Shown here: positions 25,418 through 34,229 of the stretch, piece after piece
How the letters are laid out: each line of letters begins with the position of its first letter
Numbering within the stretch: position 1 is the stretch's first letter
Program-made: the position numbers and the translations under genes
Source of the DNA: Jingweiarchaeum tengchongense
Lineage (GTDB): Archaea; Nanobdellota; Nanobdellia; Jingweiarchaeales; Jingweiarchaeaceae
Assembly: GCA_038874075.1 (NCBI GenBank)
Contig: JAVZDD010000005.1
Location: forward strand, 5,776-69,775
DNA: 64,000 bases
Direction: 5' to 3'
Notes under the pieces: model-generated
Database searches by the model: none
Told to the model about the DNA's origin: nothing
What the model saw: only the letters and a program-made list of their open reading frames with translations

Positions 25418-27190
25418 ATGTGTGGTATTATTGGTTATTTCGGAAACAGGAATGCTGCTCCTATCATATTAGAAGGTTTAAGGAGATTGGAATACAGGGG
25501 ATACGATTCTGCTGGAATGGCAATTATAACAAACAATGGAGTAAAAATAAAGAAGGATGTGGGTAAAGTGGATGAAATCCATGCAAGATTAAATTTTTTG
25601 GAACATGAAGGCAATATCGCAATTGGGCACACAAGATGGGCAACACACGGTGGAGTAACGAGGGAAAATGCACACCCACACATTTCTAACAATGGTAAAA
25701 TTGTGATCGTACATAATGGAATTATAGAAAATTTTCAAGAGCAACGTAAATTCCTCACCTCACAAGGATTCAAGTTTTATTCTCAAACCGATACAGAAAC
25801 GATTCCAAATACAATTGAATATCACATGAGAAGGGGATATGATTTTTTTGAGGCTGTGAAACGCTCATTGAGGCACTTGGATGGGCAGTATGCAATCGTA
25901 TTGATACACGAAGATGAGAAGAAGCTTGTTGCAGTCAGGAAAGAAGCCCCACTAGTAATTGGTGTTGGTGAAGGTGAATACTTTGTCGCTTCCGACATTC
26001 CGGCTTTTTTGGAGCATACAAAAAATGTGATCTTTCTCGAAGAAAAAGACATGGTGATGATTGATAAAGATGGATTGAAAATTTTCAATCTAATAAAAGA
26101 CTCCTTTGTTGAAAGGCCGATTGTTTCGATTGATTGGAATGCGGAGCAGGCTAAAAAAGGAGAATTTGATCATTTCTTTATGAAAGAAATTGTTGAGCAA
26201 ACAGAAGTGATATCAAGAATAGCAAAATTGGAAGACGGATTAATTAAAGATATAGCGGATGAAATAAGAAAGGCTAAAGGTACATATATTGTTGCTTGCG
26301 GCACGGCTGCGCATGCAAGCATGCATGGTGTATATCTATTTTCAAGAATTGCAAAAAAACACATAAATTTCTGTATTGCATCCGAATTTCCTCACTTTAA
26401 ACACTTTCTAACACCAGAAAGCTTGGTCATCGCTGTTTCACAAAGTGGTGAAACTGCTGACACATTAGCTGCGATAAGAGCAGCGAAGTCTGCTGGTGCA
26501 AAGGTGATCTCAATTACAAACGTGATGGGTTCGACACTCATGCGTGAATCGGATAAATCAATATTACAACGTGCGGGACCTGAAATTTGTGTTGTATCAA
26601 CAAAAGCATACACATCCCAACTGGCAATACTTTATTTATTAGCATGTGAATTAGCAGGAAAGCTTGATGAAGGAAAGGAAAAAATACGTGAACTCGGTAG
26701 ATATATTTACTATTTAACCTCAATTAACATGAGAAAGTATTTGAAGCAACTTGCCGAAAAATTGAGATATACCGAGCATCTTTATTTGATTGGTAGGGGT
26801 TTGCAATATCCAACAGCATTGGAAGCTGCATTAAAAATAAAAGAAGTCTCATACATTCATGCAGAAGCATATGCTGGTGGAGAGTTAAAGCATGGTACAA
26901 TAGCGCTCATTGAACATGGAACACCTTGCATCGTGTTCACATCAGAAGAGAACGAGAAGGAAATAATAAGTAATGCAATGGAATTGAAGGCGCGAGGCGC
27001 TTATATCATCGGTGTAGGGCCAAGAAACAATGATGTTTTTGATTTTTTCATCAAAGTAAGAGAAGCTGGAGAATTAAATTCAATCTGTCAGATAATTCCA
27101 ATGCAAATATTGGCTTATCAATTGGCTATTTTAAGGGGATGTGACCCTGATAAGCCAAGAAATCTGGCAAAGGCAGTTGTAGTTAAGTGA
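25418..27190 (+). CDS. glmS: Glucosamine-6-phosphate synthase
   Basis: GlmS makes glucosamine-6-phosphate from fructose-6-phosphate and glutamine. The N-terminal amidotransferase begins MCGIIGYFGN, so Cys2 becomes the N-terminal nucleophile, and has GHTRWATHGG. Two SIS sugar-isomerase domains follow, with SQSGETADTLAAIRAAK near residue 344 and the terminal DKPRNLAKAVVVK. Length 590 is usual. It starts the glmS-phosphomutase-nucleotidyltransferase operon for UDP-GlcNAc. Confidence 0.97.
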   Translation: MCGIIGYFGNRNAAPIILEGLRRLEYRGYDSAGMAIITNNGVKIKKDVGKVDEIHARLNFLEHEGNIAIGHTRWATHGGVTRENAHPHISNNGKIVIVHNGIIENFQEQRKFLTSQGFKFYSQTDTETIPNTIEYHMRRGYDFFEAVKRSLRHLDGQYAIVLIHEDEKKLVAVRKEAPLVIGVGEGEYFVASDIPAFLEHTKNVIFLEEKDMVMIDKDGLKIFNLIKDSFVERPIVSIDWNAEQAKKGEFDHFFMKEIVEQTEVISRIAKLEDGLIKDIADEIRKAKGTYIVACGTAAHASMHGVYLFSRIAKKHINFCIASEFPHFKHFLTPESLVIAVSQSGETADTLAAIRAAKSAGAKVISITNVMGSTLMRESDKSILQRAGPEICVVSTKAYTSQLAILYLLACELAGKLDEGKEKIRELGRYIYYLTSINMRKYLKQLAEKLRYTEHLYLIGRGLQYPTALEAALKIKEVSYIHAEAYAGGELKHGTIALIEHGTPCIVFTSEENEKEIISNAMELKARGAYIIGVGPRNNDVFDFFIKVREAGELNSICQIIPMQILAYQLAILRGCDPDKPRNLAKAVVVK

Positions 27191-27200
27191 AGTAAAAAAA

Positions 27201-27210
27201 TTTATATTTA
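27201..27210 (+). promoter_or_regulatory. TATA box for the phosphohexomutase gene
   Basis: TTTATATTTA is centred 26 bases before ATG 27231, suggesting an internal promoter between glmS and the phosphomutase and favouring that ATG over 27219. Confidence 0.45.
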
Positions 27211-27230
27211 GTTCATGTATGGATGAAAAA

Positions 27231-28577
27231 ATGAGTATATTCAGATCATATGATATACGAGGGATTTATCCGAATGATTTGAATGAAAAATTAGCATTTG
27301 ACATTGGTGCTGCGTTCGGCACATACATTAAGGGAAAAATCGTTGTTGGTTGTGATTCAAGATTAAGTAGTCCTCCTTTAAAAAAGGCATTAATAAAAGG
27401 TCTTCTATCTACTGGAGCAAATGTAATTGACATTGGATTAACCACGACACCAATTGTGATGTTTGCGACAAGATACTTAAATTGTGATGGTGGAGTAATG
27501 GTCTCTGCTAGCCATAATCCAAAAAATTACAATGGGTTCAAGCTCTACGGTAAAAATGGGCTTCCGATTGGAATGGATTATGGAATGGAAAAAGTGCAGG
27601 AAATATTTGAGAAAAAATCGTTTTCAAAGGGTGAGGGTAAATCGACAAGAAAACGCATCTTTAATCAGTACTCAAAATTCATTCTTTCTCAAATAAAAAT
27701 TAAGAAGCCTTTGAAAATGAAGGTTGTCGTGGATTGCGGTAATGGTTCGCCCAGTATTATTTATCCTAAAATCTTGAAGAGAATTGGATTGGATGTTTAT
27801 GAGTTATATTGCGAACCTGATGGTAATTTTCCAAATCATGAGCCAGATCCATCGAAAGAAGAAAATCTAAAGGACATTAGGAAAAAAGTGGTAGAAATAG
27901 GTGCGGATCTTGGGTTTGCATACGATGGTGATGGAGACCGAGTAATTGTGATAAACAAAGATGGAAACATTGTTTACGTGGGTGTAATATTCTCAATATT
28001 AATAAAAAGTGCATTGGAGAGATATCCTAGTGGTAAGGTAATCTATACTGTTGTCGATTCAAGAGCAATCGAAGAAACAATAAAAAATAATGGTGGTATA
28101 CCAATACCATGTAGGGTTGGACACACATTCATTTCACAAAAAATGTTCAAAGAAGGCGCAATTCTGGCGGGTGAGATCTCTGGTCACTATTACTTTAAAG
28201 AGATATTCGGTTGCGATGATGCATTATTTGCAACGCTTAGATTAATTGAATATTTAGTAAATTCTGGTAAAGATTTATCTTATTATGATAAGGCACTTCC
28301 AAGATACTACGCTGAGATATCCGAGAAATCAAGGTATCAAATAAAAGAATCTGAAAAATTTGCTTTCATAGAACGATTAAGGGATGAATTTGTGAACAAG
28401 GGATACAAGGTCGATACCACGGACGGTGTGAAGGTGGTATTCGATGATGCCTGGCTTCTTGTAAGACCATCACACACAGAAGCGGTGGTTGCTATCGTTT
28501 ACGAAGCAATAAATAAAGATGCATTTGATAAGATGAAGAAATTGGCCAATGAAATAATAGAAAAAATACCAAGGTGA
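27231..28577 (+). CDS. Phosphoglucosamine/phosphomannomutase
   Basis: An alpha-D-phosphohexomutase of 448 residues: catalytic serine loop VSASHNPKNYNGFKLYG (near residue 90), metal loop DGDGDRV (near 232), sugar loop GEISGHYYF and phosphate loop RPSHTEA in place of the common RPSNTEP. The GEISGHYYF form is usual for archaeal PMM/PGM enzymes. Position between glmS and a GlmU-like gene suggests glucosamine-phosphate interconversion, perhaps with broader specificity. Confidence 0.93.
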   Translation: MSIFRSYDIRGIYPNDLNEKLAFDIGAAFGTYIKGKIVVGCDSRLSSPPLKKALIKGLLSTGANVIDIGLTTTPIVMFATRYLNCDGGVMVSASHNPKNYNGFKLYGKNGLPIGMDYGMEKVQEIFEKKSFSKGEGKSTRKRIFNQYSKFILSQIKIKKPLKMKVVVDCGNGSPSIIYPKILKRIGLDVYELYCEPDGNFPNHEPDPSKEENLKDIRKKVVEIGADLGFAYDGDGDRVIVINKDGNIVYVGVIFSILIKSALERYPSGKVIYTVVDSRAIEETIKNNGGIPIPCRVGHTFISQKMFKEGAILAGEISGHYYFKEIFGCDDALFATLRLIEYLVNSGKDLSYYDKALPRYYAEISEKSRYQIKESEKFAFIERLRDEFVNKGYKVDTTDGVKVVFDDAWLLVRPSHTEAVVAIVYEAINKDAFDKMKKLANEIIEKIPR

Positions 28578-28581
28578 TGAA

Positions 28582-29910
28582 ATGCAGGCGGTTGTATTGG
28601 CTGGTGGTGAAGGGAAAAGGATATATCCTTTATTTGCTGGCAGACCAAAGCCAATGTTCAAAATAATTGGGAAACCTATTATTGAATGGACTATTTTAAA
28701 TGCAAAAAATGCTGGGATAAATGATTTCGTGATTGTAATTGGTAAAAATGGTGAGGAGATAAAAAATCATTTCGAGAATGGGAAAAAGTTTGGAGTTAAA
28801 ATAAAATACGCGCTTCAGGAAGAGCCACTTGGCATGGCAAATGCACTTCAAAGTGCTGAAGAATTTTTAGATGAGCATTTTCTTGTAATCAATGCTGATG
28901 ATGTGATTGAGAAAGAAGCGTATGAACTCACGATAAATGAATTTGAAGAAACAGGTGCTGACATCATACTCTGCGCAAGAGAAGTCGAGGAAACTTGGAA
29001 ATATGGTATACTTGGCTTAGATGAGAATGGTTTCGTGAAAAGAATCATTGAAAAACCAAAAAAAGGTGAGGAGCCAAGCAATTATGCAGTAATAAGTCCT
29101 TATTTGATGACAAAGGAGATATTTGAATACTATAAGAAAATCCAGGTTTCAGATCATCAGTATGAAGATGCAATCCAAGCATTCATTGATGACCATGGGA
29201 AAGTCAGATACGTAATTTACAATGGCTTCTTTTCATCATTCAAATTTCCATGGGATTTATTTAGGATAAATAAGTTTCTTATGGATAATTTTATGGAACC
29301 AAAGATTAGTGAAGAGGCAAAAATAACAGAGAGTGCTAAAATTGAAGATAAGGTTTTCATCGCAGATGGTGTAAGAGTACTTGAAAATGCAACAATAAGG
29401 GGGCCTTGCTTTATCGATGAGAATTCAATAATTGGTAATAACGCACTCATTAGGAACTATACATCAATAGGTAAGAAGTGTGTAGTTGGATTCTCAACAG
29501 AAATCACAAATTCAATCATATGTGATGGTTGTTGGTTTCACACGAACTACATTGGCGATTCGATCGTCGATGAAAATTGCGCATTTGGTTCTGGTGCTGT
29601 AACTGCAAATTTAAGGTTCGACGAAGAAAATGTAAAGGTCAAAATTGGTGATAAAATCATTGATACCGGCCTTCAGAAGCTTGGTGTGATCATGGCCAGA
29701 AATTGTAGGGTTGGAATTAATGCTTGTTTGATGCCTGGGATAAAAATTGGTCAAAACAGTGCTATTGGTCCTGGTGTCGTGATATATGAAGATTTACCAG
29801 AAAATAAAATCATCTTAAAAAAGAAAGAGTGCAATGAAGTAATTGATAATAAGTATTTTTTTGGAGATCGTGAAGAGAGAATAAAAAAATTTTCTAAAGA
29901 AATTAAGTGA
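28582..29910 (+). CDS. Bifunctional sugar-1-phosphate nucleotidylyltransferase/acetyltransferase (GlmU-like)
   Basis: The N-terminal nucleotidyltransferase opens with AVVLAGGEGKRIYPL and the PKPM site, making a nucleotide sugar from a sugar-1-phosphate. From about residue 240 a left-handed beta-helix of hexapeptide repeats forms the acetyltransferase, with GSGAVTANLRFD and an archaeal C-terminal tail. Related archaeal enzymes act on GlcN-1-P and GlcNAc-1-P. It starts four bases after the phosphomutase stop. Together with GlmS it completes a UDP-GlcNAc route for N-glycans. Confidence 0.9.
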   Translation: MQAVVLAGGEGKRIYPLFAGRPKPMFKIIGKPIIEWTILNAKNAGINDFVIVIGKNGEEIKNHFENGKKFGVKIKYALQEEPLGMANALQSAEEFLDEHFLVINADDVIEKEAYELTINEFEETGADIILCAREVEETWKYGILGLDENGFVKRIIEKPKKGEEPSNYAVISPYLMTKEIFEYYKKIQVSDHQYEDAIQAFIDDHGKVRYVIYNGFFSSFKFPWDLFRINKFLMDNFMEPKISEEAKITESAKIEDKVFIADGVRVLENATIRGPCFIDENSIIGNNALIRNYTSIGKKCVVGFSTEITNSIICDGCWFHTNYIGDSIVDENCAFGSGAVTANLRFDEENVKVKIGDKIIDTGLQKLGVIMARNCRVGINACLMPGIKIGQNSAIGPGVVIYEDLPENKIILKKKECNEVIDNKYFFGDREERIKKFSKEIK

Positions 29911-31041
29911 TCATAAAATTTTGAGTAGATTTAATGTCGTTGAAATCATTCCAATGATGCCAAAAAGTGCAATGAAAATGAGTGGTAGGTCACCACCTGG
30001 CACAACATAACAAGGCTTTTCGTCACCAAATTTTCTAGCTTTTTTGATCAAAAAGCAAAAAATGATGTAGGTTAAGCTTCCTGCGTATGCTCCGCTTATC
30101 TCTAGCGCTTGTATGAAAGTTGGGTTTGCAATTAACATTAAGAAATATGGGACGATGCAAGCAAGTATCCATGGTATTGGTCTATTTAACTTATAATCAA
30201 ATTTAAATGTATCCTTCAAAACCCATGCAAGCATGATGAATGGGGTAGCCAGGGTGAATATTGCAAATAGATTCGAGAAAATGAATAAATGAGTGTCACT
30301 CACGCTTTCCGTGGCTATTTCTTTGACATCCTGGCCAAATCTACCTACGAAAACGAATGAGAATGATGTAAAAATTGTTAAGCAGATCAACATTCCTATA
30401 ATAACGGTTTTTTTTGTTAATTCTTTTTTTTTCTCCATTATCCTCTCGAGATTTGGAACAACAGAATAACCCATGCATGCAAACATTGCTACACCATAAG
30501 GCAAAAAGAACTTTGACGTATCAAAACTTTTAAGATTTTGGAATTTGATTCCTGGAAAAAGCATTAAACAAAGTAGGATCACCATAATGATCTTTATAAA
30601 AGAGAGATAAAGCTCAACTTTTTCAACAAGTTTTAATCCGATGTAAACAATTGGTGAAGCAATAATGAAAAATATTGTGGAATAGAGAACAGGTTGTCCA
30701 CTAATTAAAGTCGATGCGGATGAGCCAATGCCAATAAGGTAAGCAATCAATGCACCATACATACCAATTACGGTGAAAAAAAGCATTATTGTCTTTGCCT
30801 TTTTACCAAGATATTTCTCTGTGAGACCAACAATTTGAAGCGTTTCTTTTGTTCTTAAACACACCTCGCACATATAAAGCAAGATGAGCGTACTAATTGT
30901 GCCCACGATCATTAAATTTATTAAACCAATTAAAAATCCAGCTTTTGCAAATACGTATGGCAATGCGAGAATTCCAGCACCGAAAACAGTCCCAACAATT
31001 GCGGCTACACCATGTAAGAAATCCTTATCAAATTCAAGCAT
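29911..31041 (-). CDS. Amino acid permease (HAAAP/AAAP type)
   Basis: The 376-residue product has about eleven transmembrane helices. The first helix region, AAIVGTVFGAGILALPYVFA, carries the GxGILALP signature of the aromatic/neutral amino acid permease group within the APC superfamily. It probably imports an amino acid with protons; the substrate is unknown. It ends directly against the GlmU-like gene and diverges from tRNA-Glu. Confidence 0.85.
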   Translation of the reverse strand: MLEFDKDFLHGVAAIVGTVFGAGILALPYVFAKAGFLIGLINLMIVGTISTLILLYMCEVCLRTKETLQIVGLTEKYLGKKAKTIMLFFTVIGMYGALIAYLIGIGSSASTLISGQPVLYSTIFFIIASPIVYIGLKLVEKVELYLSFIKIIMVILLCLMLFPGIKFQNLKSFDTSKFFLPYGVAMFACMGYSVVPNLERIMEKKKELTKKTVIIGMLICLTIFTSFSFVFVGRFGQDVKEIATESVSDTHLFIFSNLFAIFTLATPFIMLAWVLKDTFKFDYKLNRPIPWILACIVPYFLMLIANPTFIQALEISGAYAGSLTYIIFCFLIKKARKFGDEKPCYVVPGGDLPLIFIALFGIIGMISTTLNLLKIL

Positions 31042-31044
31042 AGC

Positions 31045-31054
31045 ATATTTAAAT
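31045..31054 (+). promoter_or_regulatory. TATA box for tRNA-Glu
   Basis: ATATTTAAAT is centred 28 bases before tRNA-Glu and is identical to the box of tRNA-Tyr. Confidence 0.6.
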
Positions 31055-31077
31055 CATGTAATACTTAAAAATTTTGA

Positions 31078-31152
31078 GCCCCCATAGTCTAGTCCGGTCA
31101 AGGATGCAAGCCTCTCGAGCTTGAAACCCGGGTTCAAATCCCGGTGGGGGCA
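31078..31152 (+). tRNA. tRNA-Glu (CTC)
   Basis: Acceptor GCCCCCA/TGGGGGC, anticodon stem CAAGC/GCTTG around loop CTCTCGA (anticodon CTC), and T arm CCGGG-TTCAAAT-CCCGG form a complete cloverleaf with discriminator A and no encoded CCA. The downstream membrane-protein gene starts 16 bases later and may share the transcript. Confidence 0.95.
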
Positions 31153-31168
31153 TAACGAGAGGAGTGAA

Positions 31169-31954
31169 ATGGAAAGTGAAGTTAAGAAACATTTTTACAA
31201 TTTTTTGTCTATTTTTTTAGCCGCAGTATTTACCTTCTATCTAAGCTCTTTTACAAATGCTGTTCTAGCTGCAAGTTTCTTTGGCATCGTCTTTGCTGTT
31301 TTATTTAAAAAATATGCTAAAGTAGCATATTGTGGATGTTTCATTGGAATGTCATCTTATCTCATACTTGAGTCAATTTATTTCATTTTTCTTGCATCGA
31401 TGCTAGCAACGATTCTATTACATTTATTTAAGGGTAAATTAGAATATGGTGGAAAATTGGGTCTAATTGCATTTCTTTCGGTTCTAATCATTGAATTGCC
31501 GGACATATATCGCGCAGAATATAATATCGTCGCAACTGATATTGAAATGAACTTACTTTTAAGTATCCTGGTAATTTTTGTCGCTATCGTTTCATTGGAA
31601 CTCACATGGATTTTAAGGAATATACTCAAATTGGGATTTCCTGAGAGTGAAAGTGTACTTGCTTCTGCTTTTACTGGGTTAATATTTGGTTTGTGTGCTT
31701 TTCTAGTGCCTGAAATTAAATCGATGGGTGAGGTTGCATATGCTGCTTCTTTTGCTGGAATGTCAAAACCAAAGTTAATTAGAAGGTATATGTTACTAAT
31801 AGCATTGTTAACCGGTGCGCTTTATTTTATTACGGTGCCAATTTTCAGGGGTTTTGGTGGTAAACTTGGTGCGATTGCATTTTTATCCGTTATCATTTCT
31901 GTAATGTTCGCATACTTGTGGGACTATAAAAAGTTTAAAATAAGTAAAAAATGA
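31169..31954 (+). CDS. Two-repeat polytopic membrane protein
   Basis: The 261-residue protein has about eight hydrophobic helices and no recognised family. An internal duplication is visible: KVAYCGCFIGMSS and GGKLGLIAFLSVLI in the first half correspond to EVAYAASFAGMSK and GGKLGAIAFLSVII in the second. Such two-fold repeats are typical of transporters and membrane enzymes. ATG 31169 follows GAGGAG; an upstream frame would run into the tRNA. Function not assignable. Confidence 0.65.
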   Translation: MESEVKKHFYNFLSIFLAAVFTFYLSSFTNAVLAASFFGIVFAVLFKKYAKVAYCGCFIGMSSYLILESIYFIFLASMLATILLHLFKGKLEYGGKLGLIAFLSVLIIELPDIYRAEYNIVATDIEMNLLLSILVIFVAIVSLELTWILRNILKLGFPESESVLASAFTGLIFGLCAFLVPEIKSMGEVAYAASFAGMSKPKLIRRYMLLIALLTGALYFITVPIFRGFGGKLGAIAFLSVIISVMFAYLWDYKKFKISKK

Positions 31955-31964
31955 CTTAAATACC

Positions 31965-32291
31965 ATGGGTAGTAAGATCGTGAAAATTAGAAATTGGCAG
32001 AAATTCAAGGAACTGATAAATACTCAGGGCCTTGAAAGCATTGTTTACAATATCGAGCAAAATGGATTATCTGAATCAAGAGAATTAACAGTATTAAGAA
32101 TCATTGCACCATTGAAGGATGGATATTATATATTCATTGATTTTCCAAAAGAGGATAAACTAGGAGAAACAGGTATCAGATTAAGTAAAGACAATTTTGG
32201 TAATCGATATATTGATGAAAAAGATGTTATAGATTTCTTAAAGCATCAATTTAATAAAAAATTAAATATCTGTTCCTATTGGACGATTTAG
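31965..32291 (+). CDS. Uncharacterised 108-residue protein
   Basis: Not recognised. A soluble alpha/beta product with a central strand pair LKDGYYIFIDFPKEDKLGE and a helical C-terminal part; one cysteine near the end. It begins ten bases after the membrane protein and may be its partner, but nothing in the sequence shows a function. Confidence 0.5.
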   Translation: MGSKIVKIRNWQKFKELINTQGLESIVYNIEQNGLSESRELTVLRIIAPLKDGYYIFIDFPKEDKLGETGIRLSKDNFGNRYIDEKDVIDFLKHQFNKKLNICSYWTI

Positions 32292-32344
32292 CGTTATCAC
32301 AATAAAACAATAAGTTTATATTTTACTATGAAGTAGTAATAAAT

Positions 32345-32848
32345 ATGATAAAAAAAATAAAACCAAGTGCTGAGAAGTATTTTGAAATTCTTTTAAAGTT
32401 AAACAGCGGTAGAATCGAAGCCGAAAATGATAAATTAGTTATTGGTATGTTGGAAGATTCAAATTTCAAAGGAGTAAAAGAAAATTTAAATAAAACAATT
32501 GATGAATTACTCAAATTTTTTGATGCAGATGTGAAATCAAAAGATGTATTGGATGCAAACAGAATTTATGCTTGTAATATTGAAATTAAGAACAGAAAAG
32601 GTGAGGATGTCTTGGTTGAAATTGCTGATGGTCTCGTGGGAGAGCCAAAGTACTTTGCATTTATAATGAACAAAGGAAAAATTGGAAGTTTAGAGTTGGC
32701 AGAAATAATTGGTCATTATGTAAATTACATATCAAGATTCTTTAATTGTAAATCACTAATCTTTGCTTCTGGCACACAGGGAGATATAAGGAAAATTGGG
32801 TTCATAATCGAAGAAAAGGAACCATTGAAATTACAATATGTTGTTTGA
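32345..32848 (+). CDS. Uncharacterised 167-residue protein
   Basis: Not recognised. An alpha/beta protein with alternating charged helices and strands (LVEIADGLVGEPKYFAFIMN), two cysteines and no membrane segment. A TTTATATTTTA box precedes it. It ends at the stop of the MoaD-like gene on the opposite strand. The layout loosely resembles small signalling or PAS-like domains, but I cannot support an assignment. Confidence 0.55.
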   Translation: MIKKIKPSAEKYFEILLKLNSGRIEAENDKLVIGMLEDSNFKGVKENLNKTIDELLKFFDADVKSKDVLDANRIYACNIEIKNRKGEDVLVEIADGLVGEPKYFAFIMNKGKIGSLELAEIIGHYVNYISRFFNCKSLIFASGTQGDIRKIGFIIEEKEPLKLQYVV

Positions 32849-33142
32849 TTAACCACCCGCGATCACAGACAAAACAAGGATTTCATCGTTTGGTTCAATC
32901 ATTTCTTCTAAAATCTCAGAAGCAAACGCGCCTTGTGTGAGTTTATTATTTCTCTTAATTATGATTAAACTTGGGGATTCTGTGATGCCATTTGGCCTGT
33001 GTAAATATTGATAAACAGGATTTCCAAATTTATGGTGCAATTTTTCCAAAATTTCTTTAAATGGAACTTTATCTTGAATTTCCATTGAGTATTCACCTGG
33101 AAAAATTTCTTTGAGACTTCCTTTAAAATAAATTTTTACCAT
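32849..33142 (-). CDS. MoaD/ThiS-like ubiquitin-fold sulfur carrier (SAMP-like)
   Basis: A 97-residue beta-grasp protein ending in the diglycine VIAGG, the tail that E1-like enzymes adenylate and thiocarboxylate. The strand MVKIYFKGSLKEIFPGE and the acidic loop before VLSVIAGG fit the MoaD group. Archaeal relatives (SAMPs) supply sulfur for molybdopterin or tRNA thiolation and can modify proteins. No moaE, moeB or E1 gene lies nearby; an NcsA thiolase is encoded at 48807-49727. The role is therefore inference. Confidence 0.82.
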   Translation of the reverse strand: MVKIYFKGSLKEIFPGEYSMEIQDKVPFKEILEKLHHKFGNPVYQYLHRPNGITESPSLIIIKRNNKLTQGAFASEILEEMIEPNDEILVLSVIAGG

Positions 33143-33190
33143 AATTATTAAGTAACGTGATAACTATTAAAAAATTGTGATTACAAAAAT

Positions 33191-33200
33191 CTTTTATATC
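33191..33200 (+). promoter_or_regulatory. TATA box for the gene at 33222
   Basis: CTTTTATATC is centred 27 bases before ATG 33222, supporting that codon as a leaderless start. Confidence 0.5.
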
Positions 33201-33221
33201 CAAAGCTTCACGACTTTCTAT

Positions 33222-33563
33222 ATGTGGGTCAAAAAATATAAATGGGTAATTGGTGTTTTCTTCCTATTGATTCTTGTTGAAATCTCGATACTAAAATTGA
33301 GGGAAGAGATTTCACTCGTTACTATATTAGAAATTGCATCCGCATGTTTATTTATCATATTATATTATTTTATTATAAAAACAGAGTTAAGAATTGGTTC
33401 AAAGGTAATAGAAGAAAGATTTCAGATGATAGAAACTAAATTTGAGAAACTTGAAAATAAACTCCGGGAAGAAATTCAGTTTTTAAAGTTGGAGATTGCC
33501 GAACTAAGAAAGATCATGGAATCATTAAATAAAGACATTAAAATTTTAAAGAAAAGACATTGA
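33222..33563 (+). CDS. Membrane protein with C-terminal coiled coil
   Basis: The 113-residue product has two hydrophobic helices (about residues 8-24 and 32-48) followed by about 55 residues of heptad-patterned helix (IEERFQMIETKFEKLENKLR and beyond) that should form a coiled coil in the cytoplasm. No family recognised. ATG 33222 is 27 bases from a TATA box; an upstream start would extend the N-terminus by 15 residues. It ends head-on with tfe. Confidence 0.55.
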   Translation: MWVKKYKWVIGVFFLLILVEISILKLREEISLVTILEIASACLFIILYYFIIKTELRIGSKVIEERFQMIETKFEKLENKLREEIQFLKLEIAELRKIMESLNKDIKILKKRH

Positions 33564-34229
33564 TTATTTCTTTTCCAATGCCTTCTCTATCTCTGCTATT
33601 TCTCTCTCAAGTTCTTTAATCACAATGGTGCTATCAACAGCTGTGAGTTGGGAACCACAATAGGGACAACAGAAATTATTTTGCATTGCTTTTGTGAAAC
33701 TCATTCTAACCTTACATTTTTCACATTGGAAAAGTTGAATAACCTTTTCCTTCTCCAATCTTTCTTTTAGTCTTGCCAATTTTATCTTTCTCCTCTTCTT
33801 TAATAAGTATAGTGGTCTATCCGGCACTACCTTCCAAATATATATCCACCATCCTTTTCTCCTGTCCCTCCTTTTTGTATATTCAACCAATTTCTCATTG
33901 TAAAGTTTGTATAACAGACTTCGAACAACATTTACCTCAAGATTTAATCTACGAGCTAGCTCAAATTCATCCATTTTATCAACTCTTGAAAGTATGCTAT
34001 ATAATCTTATTCCATCTCGGCCACTGATCCCAAGAATCAGCTTTGCAATTCTCCTATCTTTTATTAATTCACTTGGTCTGATAGTGATTTTTCTAGCGCT
34101 TCGTTTAACTTCTTCTTCTTTTTTAACCCTTTTCGTTCTTTTTTTGATTTCTTTTTTAGTTTTTTTAGTCTTAACCTTCTTAATTTCTTTCTTTTTTTTA
34201 CCTAAAATACGAGAGAGCAAGTTGTTCAT
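33564..34229 (-). CDS. tfe: Transcription factor E, alpha subunit
   Basis: TFE helps RNA polymerase open promoters. The product has a winged helix (about residues 62-120, EFELARRLNLEVNVVRSLLY) containing a WWIY-type aromatic stretch just after, a linker helix, and a C-terminal zinc ribbon with Cys169, Cys172, Cys188 and Cys191. An unusual N-terminal extension of about 45 residues is very rich in lysine. It overlaps the 3' end of the S2P protease gene by 32 bases. Confidence 0.9.
   Translation of the reverse strand: MNNLLSRILGKKKKEIKKVKTKKTKKEIKKRTKRVKKEEEVKRSARKITIRPSELIKDRRIAKLILGISGRDGIRLYSILSRVDKMDEFELARRLNLEVNVVRSLLYKLYNEKLVEYTKRRDRRKGWWIYIWKVVPDRPLYLLKKRRKIKLARLKERLEKEKVIQLFQCEKCKVRMSFTKAMQNNFCCPYCGSQLTAVDSTIVIKELEREIAEIEKALEKK

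Noticed and set aside
31121..31168. N-terminal extension of the membrane protein reading frame into tRNA-Glu
   Set aside because: The extension is inside the tRNA; ATG 31169 has its own GAGGAG site.
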